This document shows positions 15,158 through 23,885 of a stretch of 40,142 bases of DNA, piece after piece. A model generated the notes under the pieces. The model did no database searches. It saw nothing but the letters and a program-made list of their open reading frames with translations, and had not been told where the DNA came from. Positions within the stretch are counted from its first letter, which is position 1, and each line of letters starts with the position of its first letter. Source of the stretch: Schlesneria paludicola DSM 18645 (GTDB lineage: Bacteria > Planctomycetota > Planctomycetia > Planctomycetales > Planctomycetaceae); NCBI GenBank assembly GCA_945869955.1, contig CAMBQP010000026.1, positions 1 to 40,142 of the forward strand, written 5' to 3'. The translations under genes and the position numbers were made by a program.

Positions 15158-17320
15158 TTATTGAGGTACGGAAACTCGCTTTAATTTCTGCACACGCTGC
15201 CCACCGACTTCGGCCGCATACAGGTTTCCCTGGCGATCTGAGGTGATCAGGTGCGGCGTCTTGAACTCCCCGGCCCCAGTCCCCTCTTTGCCCCACGCCC
15301 GCACTTCTTTCCCTTTGGAATCGAGTTGCAGGATTTGCTGACGAGCCCCATCCGAGACATACAGCCTCCCCTGGGGGTCCATGGCAACTCCAAAAGGCTT
15401 AAAACCTGTCCAGGTTTCCAGCAGCTCACCCGTTTGGGGATGCAAAACCTGGATGCGAAGATTGTCCCGATCACAGACGATCAGTCGTCCTTTTTGATCG
15501 ATCAGTCCAGTATGCGGTGCACTGAATTCGAGCGGCCCTGAACCCGGCTTACCCCAGATCTCGGGATGCTTACCCCCCTCGCGATAATGCACGACACGGG
15601 CATTCCCATATCCATCCATCACGTAGGAATGTCCTTTTTCCCCAAAGACGATATACGTAGGCTTATTGAACTTGTCGACATCTTCACTGGGGACATCCAT
15701 TTTCCCTAACGCTCCCAAGAGCTTTCCTTCCGTGGAAAACTGAAAGACCATGTGATGGCCGGTATCGGCAACCCAGACACGATCCTCGGCATCGACCGTT
15801 AAACCGTGCCCCAGTCCGATCACATTCTCACCAAATGACTTGAGGAATTTTCCGGACGCGTCAAAACAGAGGACAGGTGGACTTACCCGTTGCAAGACAA
15901 AGACCCGTCCCTTGCTATCAACTCCGACACCGGAAACGGCTCCCGCCTTGATCTGGGTGGGCCATTGCGGAAACGACGGATCGGGCTGATAGTCGAAATC
16001 GAATTTGGCCGCCGCTTCGCTCGAACGACTCGAATCCGCTCCCACCGCAATAAGTCGTGAGCGATCTCGGAGAAAAATCATCCCGTCGCTGATGGCCGGC
16101 GTGGCATAGAACTCACCCGGAAGGCTGTTTTCAGCCAGTTTCGCAAACTCGGCCCCCGCTTTGATGACGGTACATTTTCCTTCGAGGCTGAGGAAATAAA
16201 CATTTCCATCGGCGACGACGGGCGAGGCTTGGTATCGCTCACCCCCCATTCGATTCTTCCAAAGTTCTTTTCCAGTCTTGAGTTCCAGACAAGTCCCGAC
16301 ACCGTCATCCCGGACAGAATAGACCAAACCGTCATAAACTGTGGGTGAAGGGCAATCCACCAGGACGGGGAGCACCCGCGAGACGGAACTGTTGGTAATC
16401 TCGCCATGGCACTGATCCGTGACCGAAATGACGACGGCATGCTTGGCTTTTGCCGAGGGAGCCACCACAACCCCATCACCGACCGCAGGGGATGCAATTG
16501 TTCGAGCGTACTCTTCGTTTTCCAGCACCAAACCGCCGTTTTCCCAGAGCCGTTTTCCCGACTCCAGATCATAGGCATCGACATGATCCGCCCCGCTGAC
16601 CACGAGTTGGGGTGGCTTACCGGGAATCTCTAACACCATGGGCGATGTGTACGCATCGGTCGCATCCCCCAGACATGTATAATTGCGTTCGGCTAACCAG
16701 ACTTCTTTGCCTGTGGCAGTATCCAGGGCGACAACGTAAGAAGGCCCTTTATGGACGCAGGAAATGAACAGACGATTTTTCCACAACCGGGGTGAAGACC
16801 CCATACCAAACTTGAGATCGTAGGGACCATAATCGTCGGCGAGATTCCGTTGCCAGCGAATCACCCCATTCCGATCAAGGCTGACCAGATCGCCGGTACC
16901 AAAAAACGCATAGACATTCTCGTCAGCGTCGGCACAGGGTGAAGGGGTCGCGGGATTATGCCGATGCCGAAACAACTCGGGGGGACCGTAGGCAATCAAA
17001 TCCCCCTTAGCGATCACCTTTTGCCAGAGCACAGCCCCCGTTGAGCGATTCAGTGCGACCACATGTGAGGAAGCATCCGCCGAATCAAACGAGGTGATAA
17101 ACACTCGCTGACTCGTCACCGCCGGAGAAGAATCACTCGCTCCGGGCAGAGGCGTGCTCCACAAAACCCCCTTGGCTTCTGACCATTCGACGGGAAAACC
17201 ATGCTCGGCGGAGACTGCAGCACCGGAATTCCCCCGAAACCCCGACCAGATTTCCGCAGAAACCTGTGAAGCGATCAGCGAACAGGTGAACAATCCAGCC
17301 AGAATCAATCGCGATTCCAT
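15158..17320 (-). CDS. Secreted PQQ-like beta-propeller fused to an NHL-repeat propeller
   Basis: A 720-residue protein with a signal peptide (MESRLILAGLFTCSLIASQVSA). The N-terminal part to about residue 440 is a PQQ-like propeller: GFRGNSGAAVS, VVALNRSTGAVLWQK, VALDTATGKEVWLAE, YDLESGKRLWE and CLELKTGKELWKNR. From about 455 to 715 it changes to an NHL-type propeller: GVGVDSKGRVFVLQR, GLTVDAEDRVWVADTGHH, GVAMDPQGRLYVSDGARQQ and LITSDRQGNLYAAEVGGQR, each with the following VQxL/ILQL strand. The two propellers together suggest a binding scaffold outside the cytoplasm; NHL domains bind proteins, RNA or act as lyases, but no catalytic assignment can be made. ATG at 17320 has AAGGG upstream and opens directly into the signal peptide; the ORF extends 20 codons further without support. 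Confidence 0.9.
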   Translation of the reverse strand: MESRLILAGLFTCSLIASQVSAEIWSGFRGNSGAAVSAEHGFPVEWSEAKGVLWSTPLPGASDSSPAVTSQRVFITSFDSADASSHVVALNRSTGAVLWQKVIAKGDLIAYGPPELFRHRHNPATPSPCADADENVYAFFGTGDLVSLDRNGVIRWQRNLADDYGPYDLKFGMGSSPRLWKNRLFISCVHKGPSYVVALDTATGKEVWLAERNYTCLGDATDAYTSPMVLEIPGKPPQLVVSGADHVDAYDLESGKRLWENGGLVLENEEYARTIASPAVGDGVVVAPSAKAKHAVVISVTDQCHGEITNSSVSRVLPVLVDCPSPTVYDGLVYSVRDDGVGTCLELKTGKELWKNRMGGERYQASPVVADGNVYFLSLEGKCTVIKAGAEFAKLAENSLPGEFYATPAISDGMIFLRDRSRLIAVGADSSRSSEAAAKFDFDYQPDPSFPQWPTQIKAGAVSGVGVDSKGRVFVLQRVSPPVLCFDASGKFLKSFGENVIGLGHGLTVDAEDRVWVADTGHHMVFQFSTEGKLLGALGKMDVPSEDVDKFNKPTYIVFGEKGHSYVMDGYGNARVVHYREGGKHPEIWGKPGSGPLEFSAPHTGLIDQKGRLIVCDRDNLRIQVLHPQTGELLETWTGFKPFGVAMDPQGRLYVSDGARQQILQLDSKGKEVRAWGKEGTGAGEFKTPHLITSDRQGNLYAAEVGGQRVQKLKRVSVPQ

Positions 17321-17490
17321 ATTAACCCTTACGAATTTTTTCAAGCATTCGAACGAAACACCGACACGATAGACCATCAAAGAATGTCAAAAAACGGAGA
17401 TCTGAACCCAATTTGCTTCGCGTAAATCGAAAAACTCAACGAGGCCTCAATGCCGAAAAACCTGGAATTTCCTCAAAAAAGAGAGGTAGA

Positions 17491-17562
17491 CATGAAACGT
17501 ATGCAAGCATGAAACGTATGCAAGCATGAAACGCACGCACGAATCAAACGTATGCACGCATG
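17491..17562 (+). repeat. 17-bp tandem repeat, two perfect and two degenerate copies
   Basis: The unit CATGAAACGTATGCAAG occurs exactly at 17491-17507 and 17508-17524. A diverged copy CATGAAACGCACGCACG starts at 17525 and a further partial copy (CAAACGTATGCACGCATGCG) follows. The array is A/G-rich with ATGC palindromic cores; function unknown. Confidence 0.8.
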
Positions 17563-17695
17563 CGAACAAGTCCATGGGATTGTGGTCGACAGAGGATTGA
17601 TTTGTCAATTCACACTGCGACTTTTTTTAGGGTGGGGGATACCGGAAATGGAAGATCCCGAGAGAGAAGGAACCGGCCAGATCCGCGCGACTCCA

Positions 17696-17711
17696 AGCCG
17701 ACCAATCGGCT
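17696..17711 (-). terminator. Small hairpin downstream of the exported unknown protein
   Basis: AGCCGA (17696-17701) and TCGGCT (17706-17711) pair around a CCAA loop, about 68 bases after the stop on the minus strand. Weak: no U-tract on that side. Confidence 0.25.
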
Positions 17712-17778
17712 CAAAAACGAGCAGAGGGAGATTGGGCCTACGAAGGGACACTGAAAAGTGAGACGAAAATCGCTCGGT

Positions 17779-18261
17779 TCAATGCTTTGCAACCCGAATC
17801 GGGTGGCGATAGAAGAGTTTTTCGCGATCTTCGGCCCGCAAATCTTCCGACTCATCCTGGACAGAGAGCCGTAATTCGAACTGACCGCTGACCGGAACCG
17901 GGGGCAATACACCAGTAAACGTCATTTTTTCGCCGCTGCACCGAGCTTTTATCTGGGTTGTGCTCGCAATCACATCACCTCGAGGGTGGTGTAAGAGGAT
18001 CAAAGTTGCAGAAACCGAATTCGCCACATCGTCCGGACGTTGCGTGACCTGCATTTCGCCTGAAATCCGTAACGCTTCACCCAATTTCAAAACTAACGGT
18101 GCATCCTGCTTGTTATTGACCTGAACCACAACACGCTGGAAACGCGTAGACTCGACAGCGGGAGTCGTGTTAGGAATAAAAGAATTCCACCACATCCCCA
18201 TCGCAATCACTGCGGCAGGGGTGATTAGCGAAAATATTTTACCTGGTATCGACTTTGGCAT
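17779..18261 (-). CDS. Exported hypothetical protein with a beta-rich C-terminal domain
   Basis: A 160-residue protein I do not recognise. Residues 9-25 (IFSLITPAAVIAMGMWW) form one hydrophobic segment, a signal or membrane anchor, after a basic MPKSIPGK start. The remainder alternates hydrophobic and polar residues (RFQRVVVQVNNKQ, VSATLILLHHPRG, KMTFTGVLPPVPVSGQFELRLSV), which suggests an immunoglobulin-like beta-sandwich outside the cytoplasm. The end, REKLFYRHPIRVAKH, is basic. ATG at 18261 has AGGTG at eight bases upstream and starts directly before the hydrophobic segment, so I prefer it over the longer frame to 18318. Gene context gives no functional hint. Confidence 0.6.
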   Translation of the reverse strand: MPKSIPGKIFSLITPAAVIAMGMWWNSFIPNTTPAVESTRFQRVVVQVNNKQDAPLVLKLGEALRISGEMQVTQRPDDVANSVSATLILLHHPRGDVIASTTQIKARCSGEKMTFTGVLPPVPVSGQFELRLSVQDESEDLRAEDREKLFYRHPIRVAKH

Positions 18262-18782
18262 TGGCACTGCACCTGTATTGAACGAGTACGCCTCGACACA
18301 CGAGAACAAATGATCCAATAAATGAAAAACTTTTTACAGTCAATCGTATACAGGAAATTGTCGAAATCAACCTCCACCTGCTGATTTGCTCCAAAATACC
18401 GCTTTCCCGAGATTGACGCTATCGCAATATCACAATGGAAACTCCGCAACTGCCCCCAAGGCTAAGGGAACGCCAACGAGAAATCGTGCCCATGGCGGAT
18501 TTCTGCTGCCTCGATCACCGGAATCCGACTTTGTTGAAGCCATAACCAGAAAATCTGGCCGAATTCAGTGTCGTCTAGACTCAATGGCGGCTGGTTTGCT
18601 ATACCTTGCCCACGACCGGTCACTGGTATTGTTCCTGACGGTCGGTTCAGTCTGGAATCGCGGTGCAGGGAACAGATTCAACAGACGGGGGAACGGTTTT
18701 GTTGTCGATTTTGTGAGGATTCCCAAGCCTCACGAAGGTCGAAATCCGAACCCAATCTGTAATCGGTTCATTAACGGAAAGC
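18262..18782. other. Divergent intergenic region, no supported gene
   Basis: About 520 bases. A plus-strand frame spans much of it and continues out of frame into the desaturase gene; it has no domain and is rejected. A minus-strand promoter candidate lies at 18315-18343. A CCAGA-AAA-TCTGG mini-hairpin lies at 18546-18558. I see no convincing promoter for the desaturase. Confidence 0.45.
18315..18343 (-). promoter_or_regulatory. Weak promoter candidate for the exported unknown protein
   Basis: On the minus strand TTGACT (18343-18338) and TATTGG (18320-18315) are 17 bases apart in an A/T-rich stretch. Transcription would begin about 45 bases before the ATG at 18261. The -10 match is poor. Confidence 0.25.
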
Positions 18783-19763
18783 GTGGATTCGGTGGCGACA
18801 GATTCAAGCATTTCAGGTGGTGTTGGCGGTCAAACGGCAAACAATCCAGCCGAGGGTCGCTGGCAATTGGGCTTGGAATGGCCGGCGGTCATCTGGATCA
18901 CATTTTTGCACCTGGGCGCCCTCGCCGCTCCGTTCTACTTCACTTGGAACGGGTTGCTGCTGGCCATGTTCCTCAGCTGGGTGACGGGAAGTCTGGGGGT
19001 TTGCCTGGGATTTCACCGACTTTTGACGCACTCCAGCTTTGAAACCTACGCTCCACTGCGAGGTTTGTTCGCCTTGTGCGGAACATTGGCTGGCGAAGGC
19101 CCCCCGATCATGTGGGTTTCGGCACACCGCAAGCATCATCGCTTCAGCGATCAGGATCAGGACCCCCACTCGCCCCGCCACGGAGCCTGGTGGAGCCATA
19201 TGTTCTGGATGATGCCACATTTCGGATCACAGCACTGGGCACAACTCTATCGCACTTATGCTCCGGACCTGATGAAAGAGCCGTTCATGCGGTTGTTGAA
19301 CCGAACGTTTCTGTGGTGGCATCTGTTTCTCGGCGTGATCGTCTTCAGTATTGGTTGGGGTTGCTGGGATCTGAATACGGGAATCTCGTTCGTCGTCTGG
19401 GGGATGTTCGTGCGACTGGTGTATGTGCTGCACATTACTTGGTGTGTCAACTCGGCGTCTCACATGTGGGGTTATAAGAACTACGAGACGCGAGACGATA
19501 GCCGAAACCTCTGGTGGGTCGGACTGATTGCGTTCGGCGAGGGATGGCACAACAACCATCACGCGTTTCAGCGTATTGCCCAACACGGCCATCGCTGGTG
19601 GGAAATTGATGTCACTTACTGGGTGATCGCAATCATGAAAAAAACCGGTCTTGCGTGGAATGTGGTCCTCATGCCGAAAAACGCGACACCAAAACTCGAT
19701 GAAGAGGAAGAGCGCGCTGCCAGTAAAACACGGTTTCAAATACCGTCACAAATCTCTGCATAA
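18783..19763 (+). CDS. Fatty acyl-CoA (delta-9-type) desaturase
   Basis: A 326-residue integral membrane di-iron desaturase. All three histidine boxes are visible: HRLLTH (78-83), HRKHH (115-119, followed by FSDQDQDPHSP) and HNNHH (256-260 in GEGWHNNHHAF), plus NSASHMWG (223-230), which supplies a further iron ligand in this family. Hydrophobic pairs at about 35-75 and 175-215 fit the usual four transmembrane helices. It introduces a double bond into fatty acyl chains (typically delta-9 of palmitoyl/stearoyl-CoA) using electrons from a ferredoxin or cytochrome b5-type donor, and would adjust membrane fluidity. The start is GTG at 18783 with GGAAAG just upstream. It is convergent with the hydrolase gene, and has no recognisable redox partner in the window. 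Confidence 0.95.
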   Translation: MDSVATDSSISGGVGGQTANNPAEGRWQLGLEWPAVIWITFLHLGALAAPFYFTWNGLLLAMFLSWVTGSLGVCLGFHRLLTHSSFETYAPLRGLFALCGTLAGEGPPIMWVSAHRKHHRFSDQDQDPHSPRHGAWWSHMFWMMPHFGSQHWAQLYRTYAPDLMKEPFMRLLNRTFLWWHLFLGVIVFSIGWGCWDLNTGISFVVWGMFVRLVYVLHITWCVNSASHMWGYKNYETRDDSRNLWWVGLIAFGEGWHNNHHAFQRIAQHGHRWWEIDVTYWVIAIMKKTGLAWNVVLMPKNATPKLDEEEERAASKTRFQIPSQISA

Positions 19764-19852
19764 CCCGCCAAGGTCACTGCGGTTAAGCGAAAAGGGAACT
19801 CTCTTGGGCGTCACCGAAATCCCAACGCAACAACAAACCCCGACACAATCAA

Positions 19853-20896
19853 TCAGTTGCTACTGAACATCCAGTTCAAAATCTGCTGATCCAGCCAGCC
19901 GGGGCCCGTATGGGTGACAAAACCCAGATGGCCTCCATTGCGGGGTGCAGACAAGACGGTCAACGGTGACAAGCTTGCCTCTTGAAAGGGACGAAACGGC
20001 ACCACCGGGTCATCCTGGGCAGCGATGACCAGGGTCGGTACTCCGACCCCTGGCAAAAACCGAGATGCACTGCAGCGCTGGTAGTAATCGGCTGCCGAAG
20101 CGAAACCACAAACCGGTGCGGTAAACGTTTCGTCAAATTCTCGCATATTCCGTGGCGGGCGAGAAAACCATCCCTCTGGCACAATCGCGTCTGGACGAAC
20201 CCGTTGCCGAAGTCGGAGATTGTGTAAGCAGGTCTTCGCAAAGTACGCGTCGTAGATTCGAGCCCATCCGATTCCGATATATTTGATCGTGACAGAAAGA
20301 TCGATGGGCGGAGAAACCGCAATAGCTCGGTCGATTTTTGTCGCCGCAGCACGCTCGATCCCGGTTTCTCCTAACAGTTTTAGCAGGACGTTTCCCCCCA
20401 TCGAAAACCCAACCACCGAAATGGGAGAACCAGGGCAACGACGGCAGATCGCGTCCATCGTTGCCTGCAGATCTGCCGACCGACCGCTGTGACCGGGGTA
20501 TTTTGCCAACGACAGCCCCGTTCCACAGCCTCGCCAGTTGAGTCGAATGGTCCGGACATTTCGCTGAAAAAGAACCCCGGCAATACGACTCATGTAGGGA
20601 CTTGCATGCGACCCCGCTAACCCATGCAATAATAACACGACACGATCACCCGCTTTCCATTCCGGGGGACAGTCATCGTGGTAGACCAATCGGTCTCCGT
20701 CATCAAGCAGAACCTCACCCTGCATCGCGGCGACTGCGGAAAGGGGATCTCGATGACTCGCTCGACCGAAGAGATACGTCCCTGCCAGCGTTTGAATGTG
20801 GCCATTCCGAAACAGCCAGGGAGGCTGAAACGGATCGCTGGGTAATGACAGCGGTACGGCAGCAGCTTTTGCAACAGCGGACGGCGTCGCGGACAT
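19853..20896 (-). CDS. YheT-type alpha/beta hydrolase
   Basis: About 347 residues. The pattern WLFRNGHIQTLAG at the start, VVLLLHGLAGSHASPYM (oxyanion loop), NWRGCGTGLS and GFSMGGNVLLKL (nucleophile Ser, about residue 155) is that of the YheT family of the alpha/beta hydrolase superfamily. The charge relay Asp lies in AAQDDPVVPF (about 295) and His in NGGHLGF (about 323). These hydrolases act on esters or lipids; the true substrate is unknown, though a neighbouring desaturase in the convergent position suggests nothing specific. No signal peptide is seen. The start is uncertain: ATG at 20896 has GAGGA eleven bases upstream; ATG at 20908 and TTG at 20914 are in frame but lack spacing for a ribosome binding site. 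Confidence 0.88.
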   Translation of the reverse strand: MSATPSAVAKAAAVPLSLPSDPFQPPWLFRNGHIQTLAGTYLFGRASHRDPLSAVAAMQGEVLLDDGDRLVYHDDCPPEWKAGDRVVLLLHGLAGSHASPYMSRIAGVLFQRNVRTIRLNWRGCGTGLSLAKYPGHSGRSADLQATMDAICRRCPGSPISVVGFSMGGNVLLKLLGETGIERAAATKIDRAIAVSPPIDLSVTIKYIGIGWARIYDAYFAKTCLHNLRLRQRVRPDAIVPEGWFSRPPRNMREFDETFTAPVCGFASAADYYQRCSASRFLPGVGVPTLVIAAQDDPVVPFRPFQEASLSPLTVLSAPRNGGHLGFVTHTGPGWLDQQILNWMFSSN

Positions 20897-21257
20897 AGCG
20901 ATCGGCATCCTCAAAATGGAATGGGTCGGAAATCAATCACCAAAATCTTGCCAAAACTCTGCAGCGGATTTCATCAACGTGAGAATACCAACCCATTCAC
21001 CACGAAACAATCCGCCATGGAGCGGGATGTCTCTTTTCGAGATCAGGCTCTGAACCGAATGAGGCAAGACCTTGAACTGTATTGCTCCATTCGTTACCAA
21101 GCATGATCAACATCAGAAACGCAATGAACGCTCGATATTCTTCGGCTGAGATCGCCAAAATTCTCACAGCAGCGAATTGGATTTCCCGCCCCACCCTTTT
21201 AGAATCAGCCGCTGCGGGGACAGGAATGTTGAGCTCAAACTTCCAGAAAGCCACTTA
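20897..21257. other. Divergent intergenic region
   Basis: About 360 bases with no supported gene between the hydrolase and the PHP-domain gene. Apart from the promoter candidate at 21177-21205 I see nothing specific in it. Confidence 0.45.
21177..21205 (+). promoter_or_regulatory. Promoter candidate for the secreted hydrolase cluster
   Basis: TTGGAT (21177-21182) and TAGAAT (21200-21205) are separated by 17 bases, a good match to the housekeeping consensus. Transcription would start near 21212, about 46 bases before the first ATG of the cluster. Confidence 0.45.
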
Positions 21258-23837
21258 ATGAAGTCCTTATTCGCCGTCATTGGAACTGTGGCGATCCTTG
21301 GTCTGGTTGTCGGACTGGGATCGGCAAGACAATTGACCAAAACCAGCGATGATCCGGTTCAAATCGCGATCCTGTCCGAATCGACTTGGGATCGTTTTGT
21401 CCCCTCGGGAAAGGAGGTCGATGCGATCTACGGTGATTTCGTGCTCCGCAACCGCCACCTGACCGCAGTCATTGCCCAGCCCTTGGCAACACGCCATGCA
21501 AACATGACCGTTCGCGATATCGCCGGTGCCGTGATTGACCTGACGGTACAAGGATCCCCCAGCGATCAACTTGCCGCCTTCTATCCCGGCAAAAAGGTTT
21601 TCCCCTATCGATCCGCCTCGGCCCGCGACACCGAGGGGAACGAGTTTTCGCTGGTCGAATCGCTTTCATCCCGCAAAACCATGAGACTCGCCCTCAAAGC
21701 CGACGGGACCGATGCACGCCCGGAAGCGATCGTGCTGTATGAGCTTAGCCCCACCGATCGATTCCTCACCGTGATCACCCACTTCACGAATCGGGGACAG
21801 CAGCCGCAGACGGTTAGACTCGAAGATGACTTCCGTGCGGACGGAGGCAAGGAAGAGATGACGCGAACACCGAACGGATCCGTCAATCACTTCTGGTTGG
21901 AGGACCACTTCTGGGGACAAGCCTATGGCTTGGATGCTGCCGGCTATTCCCTGCAACTGACCAGTGATCAACGTCTCACCTCGATCAAATACGCGGCGAA
22001 AAACGGAACCGCTGAAATCACGCTGCAACCCGGTGACTCGTTCCAATTCCAGCGTCGACTTTATCCAGGGACCGACCTTGTCGATGTCCATGCCATCGCC
22101 GCCAATCTGAATCCGGCGAATTCGACCACCCTGCAACTCGCCGTCAAAAATTCGAACCATCGTCCCATTCCCCGTGCACTCGTAGAATTCAAGCGAGGCG
22201 GCACCACCTACGGCACCGCGCGAGCTGATGTCGAAGGGAAATTGTCCGTGAGCCTGCCGCATGGTGAGCTGACCGCTGATATCTTTGCATTTGGACGCCA
22301 GATCGCCGCGAACCTGATGGTCCCCGTCAACAATCCCTCGGCGGTACTCACTGTGGATATCGACCCCGGCTTGATTGCCGCCACGATCACCGATGAACGT
22401 GGCCTGTTGATCCCCTGCAAGGTCGAATTCCAACCGCTGGATCACGAAGCCAAACTCGACTTTGGTCCGGAATCCGCCGAGTTTTCACTCCGCAATCTGG
22501 TCTATACGGCTCATGGCAAGTTTCAGCGATCGATCCCGGCTGGCCAGTACGCCGTGGTGATTAGTCACGGCCCCGAATACGATGCGGTCTTTACGGAACT
22601 GACGGTTCGGCCAGGCGAGACCGTACCGCTGATCGCGAAGTTAACTCGCACTGTCGCCACACCCGGCTGGGTCAGCAGTGACTTTCACAGCCATAGCAGC
22701 CCCTCAGGCGATAACTCGTCGAGTCAGTTGGGCCGGGTCCTGAATCTGGTGGCAGAGCAGATCGAATTCGCCCCTTGCACCGAACATAATTGGGTCAGCA
22801 CCTACGCCCCCCACATTGATCGACTGGGGGTCCGCTCACAACTGGCAACCGTTTCCGGAATGGAGCTCACCGGATCTCCGCTGCCGCTGAACCATCAAAA
22901 TGCGTTTCCCATGAAGCTGACGCCAAGAACGCAGGACGGCGGTGGACCTGTCGCCGGCCCGGATCTCGAGTCGCAGATCGAGCGACTCGCCCTGCACGAT
23001 GACCGCAGCCAGAAACTGATTCAGGTTAATCACCCGGAAATGGGCTGGATGTTTTACGATAAAGATGGCGACAGTCAGCCCGACAACGGGTTTGAACGGG
23101 CCTTTCCACTCATCGACGTGATCGAGATCCACCCGCTGGACCGCGTGCTGACTCTCAACCCGATCATCGAGTCGAACGGCAAGAAATCCCCCAACACCCT
23201 GTTTAATTGGCTGCAACTCCTCAACCAGGGGTTTCGAATTTACGGCGTTGTGAATACCGACTCGCACTACAACTATCATGGTTCGGGCTGGCTGAGAAAT
23301 TGGATTCAATCTTCCACCGATGACCCGGAAAAAATCGATCCGATCGAGATGGTTCGGTCTGCGGAACAGGGTCGACTGGTGATGTCGAACGGCCCTTACC
23401 TGGAAGTGACCGCACAGGAAACCGGCAAATCTGAACTGTGTGTTGCGGGTCAGGACCTGAAAGCCCTTACCGGAAAAGTGACACTGAAAGTCCGCGTACA
23501 GTGCCCGAACTGGCTTGATGTCGATCGTCTGTTTGTGATCGTCAATGGACGGGTCGACGCCACGCACAGCTATTCGCGTGCGAACAATCCAGACCTCTTT
23601 CGCAGTGGCGTGGTCAAGTTTGAAAAAACGCTCGAACTCGAACTGAAATCCGATGCACACCTGATTATCGCGACGGGCCATTCCACCAAAAATCTGACCG
23701 CCATTTATGGATCAGAAGCGGGTAACGCCCACCCTGCGGCAGTCACAAATCCAATCTTTATTGACATCAATGGCGACGGATTCCAACCGAACAAAGATAC
23801 ACTGGATGTTCCCCTGCCCACGAAATTGGTACGGTAA
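21258..23837 (+). CDS. Exported CehA/McbA-family PHP-type metallohydrolase
   Basis: An 859-residue protein with an N-terminal hydrophobic signal (MKSLFAVIGTVAILGLVVGLGSA). The first about 450 residues are beta-rich, including carboxypeptidase-regulatory-like segments (RALVEFKRGGTTYGTARADV). The catalytic part starts at about 470: DFHSHSSPSGDN (His477, His479), CTEHN (His510), VNHPEMGW and NTDSHYNYHG (His670), the metal ligands expected for the PHP/CehA-type fold. Relatives hydrolyse phosphoesters or carbamate-like bonds; the substrate here is unknown. Two acidic calcium-loop-like stretches are seen, DKDGDSQPDNGFE and DINGDGFQPNKD near the C-terminus. ATG at 21258 was chosen because the signal peptide follows; the frame extends 27 codons upstream. 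The ribosome binding site is weak (AGAAAG). It is the first gene of a three-gene plus-strand cluster. Confidence 0.88.
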   Translation: MKSLFAVIGTVAILGLVVGLGSARQLTKTSDDPVQIAILSESTWDRFVPSGKEVDAIYGDFVLRNRHLTAVIAQPLATRHANMTVRDIAGAVIDLTVQGSPSDQLAAFYPGKKVFPYRSASARDTEGNEFSLVESLSSRKTMRLALKADGTDARPEAIVLYELSPTDRFLTVITHFTNRGQQPQTVRLEDDFRADGGKEEMTRTPNGSVNHFWLEDHFWGQAYGLDAAGYSLQLTSDQRLTSIKYAAKNGTAEITLQPGDSFQFQRRLYPGTDLVDVHAIAANLNPANSTTLQLAVKNSNHRPIPRALVEFKRGGTTYGTARADVEGKLSVSLPHGELTADIFAFGRQIAANLMVPVNNPSAVLTVDIDPGLIAATITDERGLLIPCKVEFQPLDHEAKLDFGPESAEFSLRNLVYTAHGKFQRSIPAGQYAVVISHGPEYDAVFTELTVRPGETVPLIAKLTRTVATPGWVSSDFHSHSSPSGDNSSSQLGRVLNLVAEQIEFAPCTEHNWVSTYAPHIDRLGVRSQLATVSGMELTGSPLPLNHQNAFPMKLTPRTQDGGGPVAGPDLESQIERLALHDDRSQKLIQVNHPEMGWMFYDKDGDSQPDNGFERAFPLIDVIEIHPLDRVLTLNPIIESNGKKSPNTLFNWLQLLNQGFRIYGVVNTDSHYNYHGSGWLRNWIQSSTDDPEKIDPIEMVRSAEQGRLVMSNGPYLEVTAQETGKSELCVAGQDLKALTGKVTLKVRVQCPNWLDVDRLFVIVNGRVDATHSYSRANNPDLFRSGVVKFEKTLELELKSDAHLIIATGHSTKNLTAIYGSEAGNAHPAAVTNPIFIDINGDGFQPNKDTLDVPLPTKLVR

Positions 23838-23885
23838 TTCTTCTGATTTCTCGTTCTTTCGTATCACAACCAGCAGGAGGCTTCG

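Larger units (their letters stand above)
17321..17778. other. Intergenic region with tandem repeats
   Basis: About 460 bases without a supported gene. It contains the 17-bp tandem repeat at 17491-17562 and the small hairpin at 17696-17711. Short frames here have no recognisable domain. A TTGACA on the minus strand near 17390-17385 has no matching -10 for the propeller-NHL gene. Confidence 0.5.

Noticed and set aside
17380-17400. Promoter for the propeller-NHL gene based on a TTGACA
   Set aside because: No hexamer resembling a -10 occurs 16 to 18 bases downstream.
18386-19042. 218-residue plus-strand frame overlapping the desaturase start
   Set aside because: It overlaps the true desaturase reading frame and is compositionally unlike a real protein.
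21666-22445. Minus-strand frame of 259 residues inside the PHP-type gene
   Set aside because: Antisense shadow with no domain; the plus-strand protein has clear metal-binding motifs.
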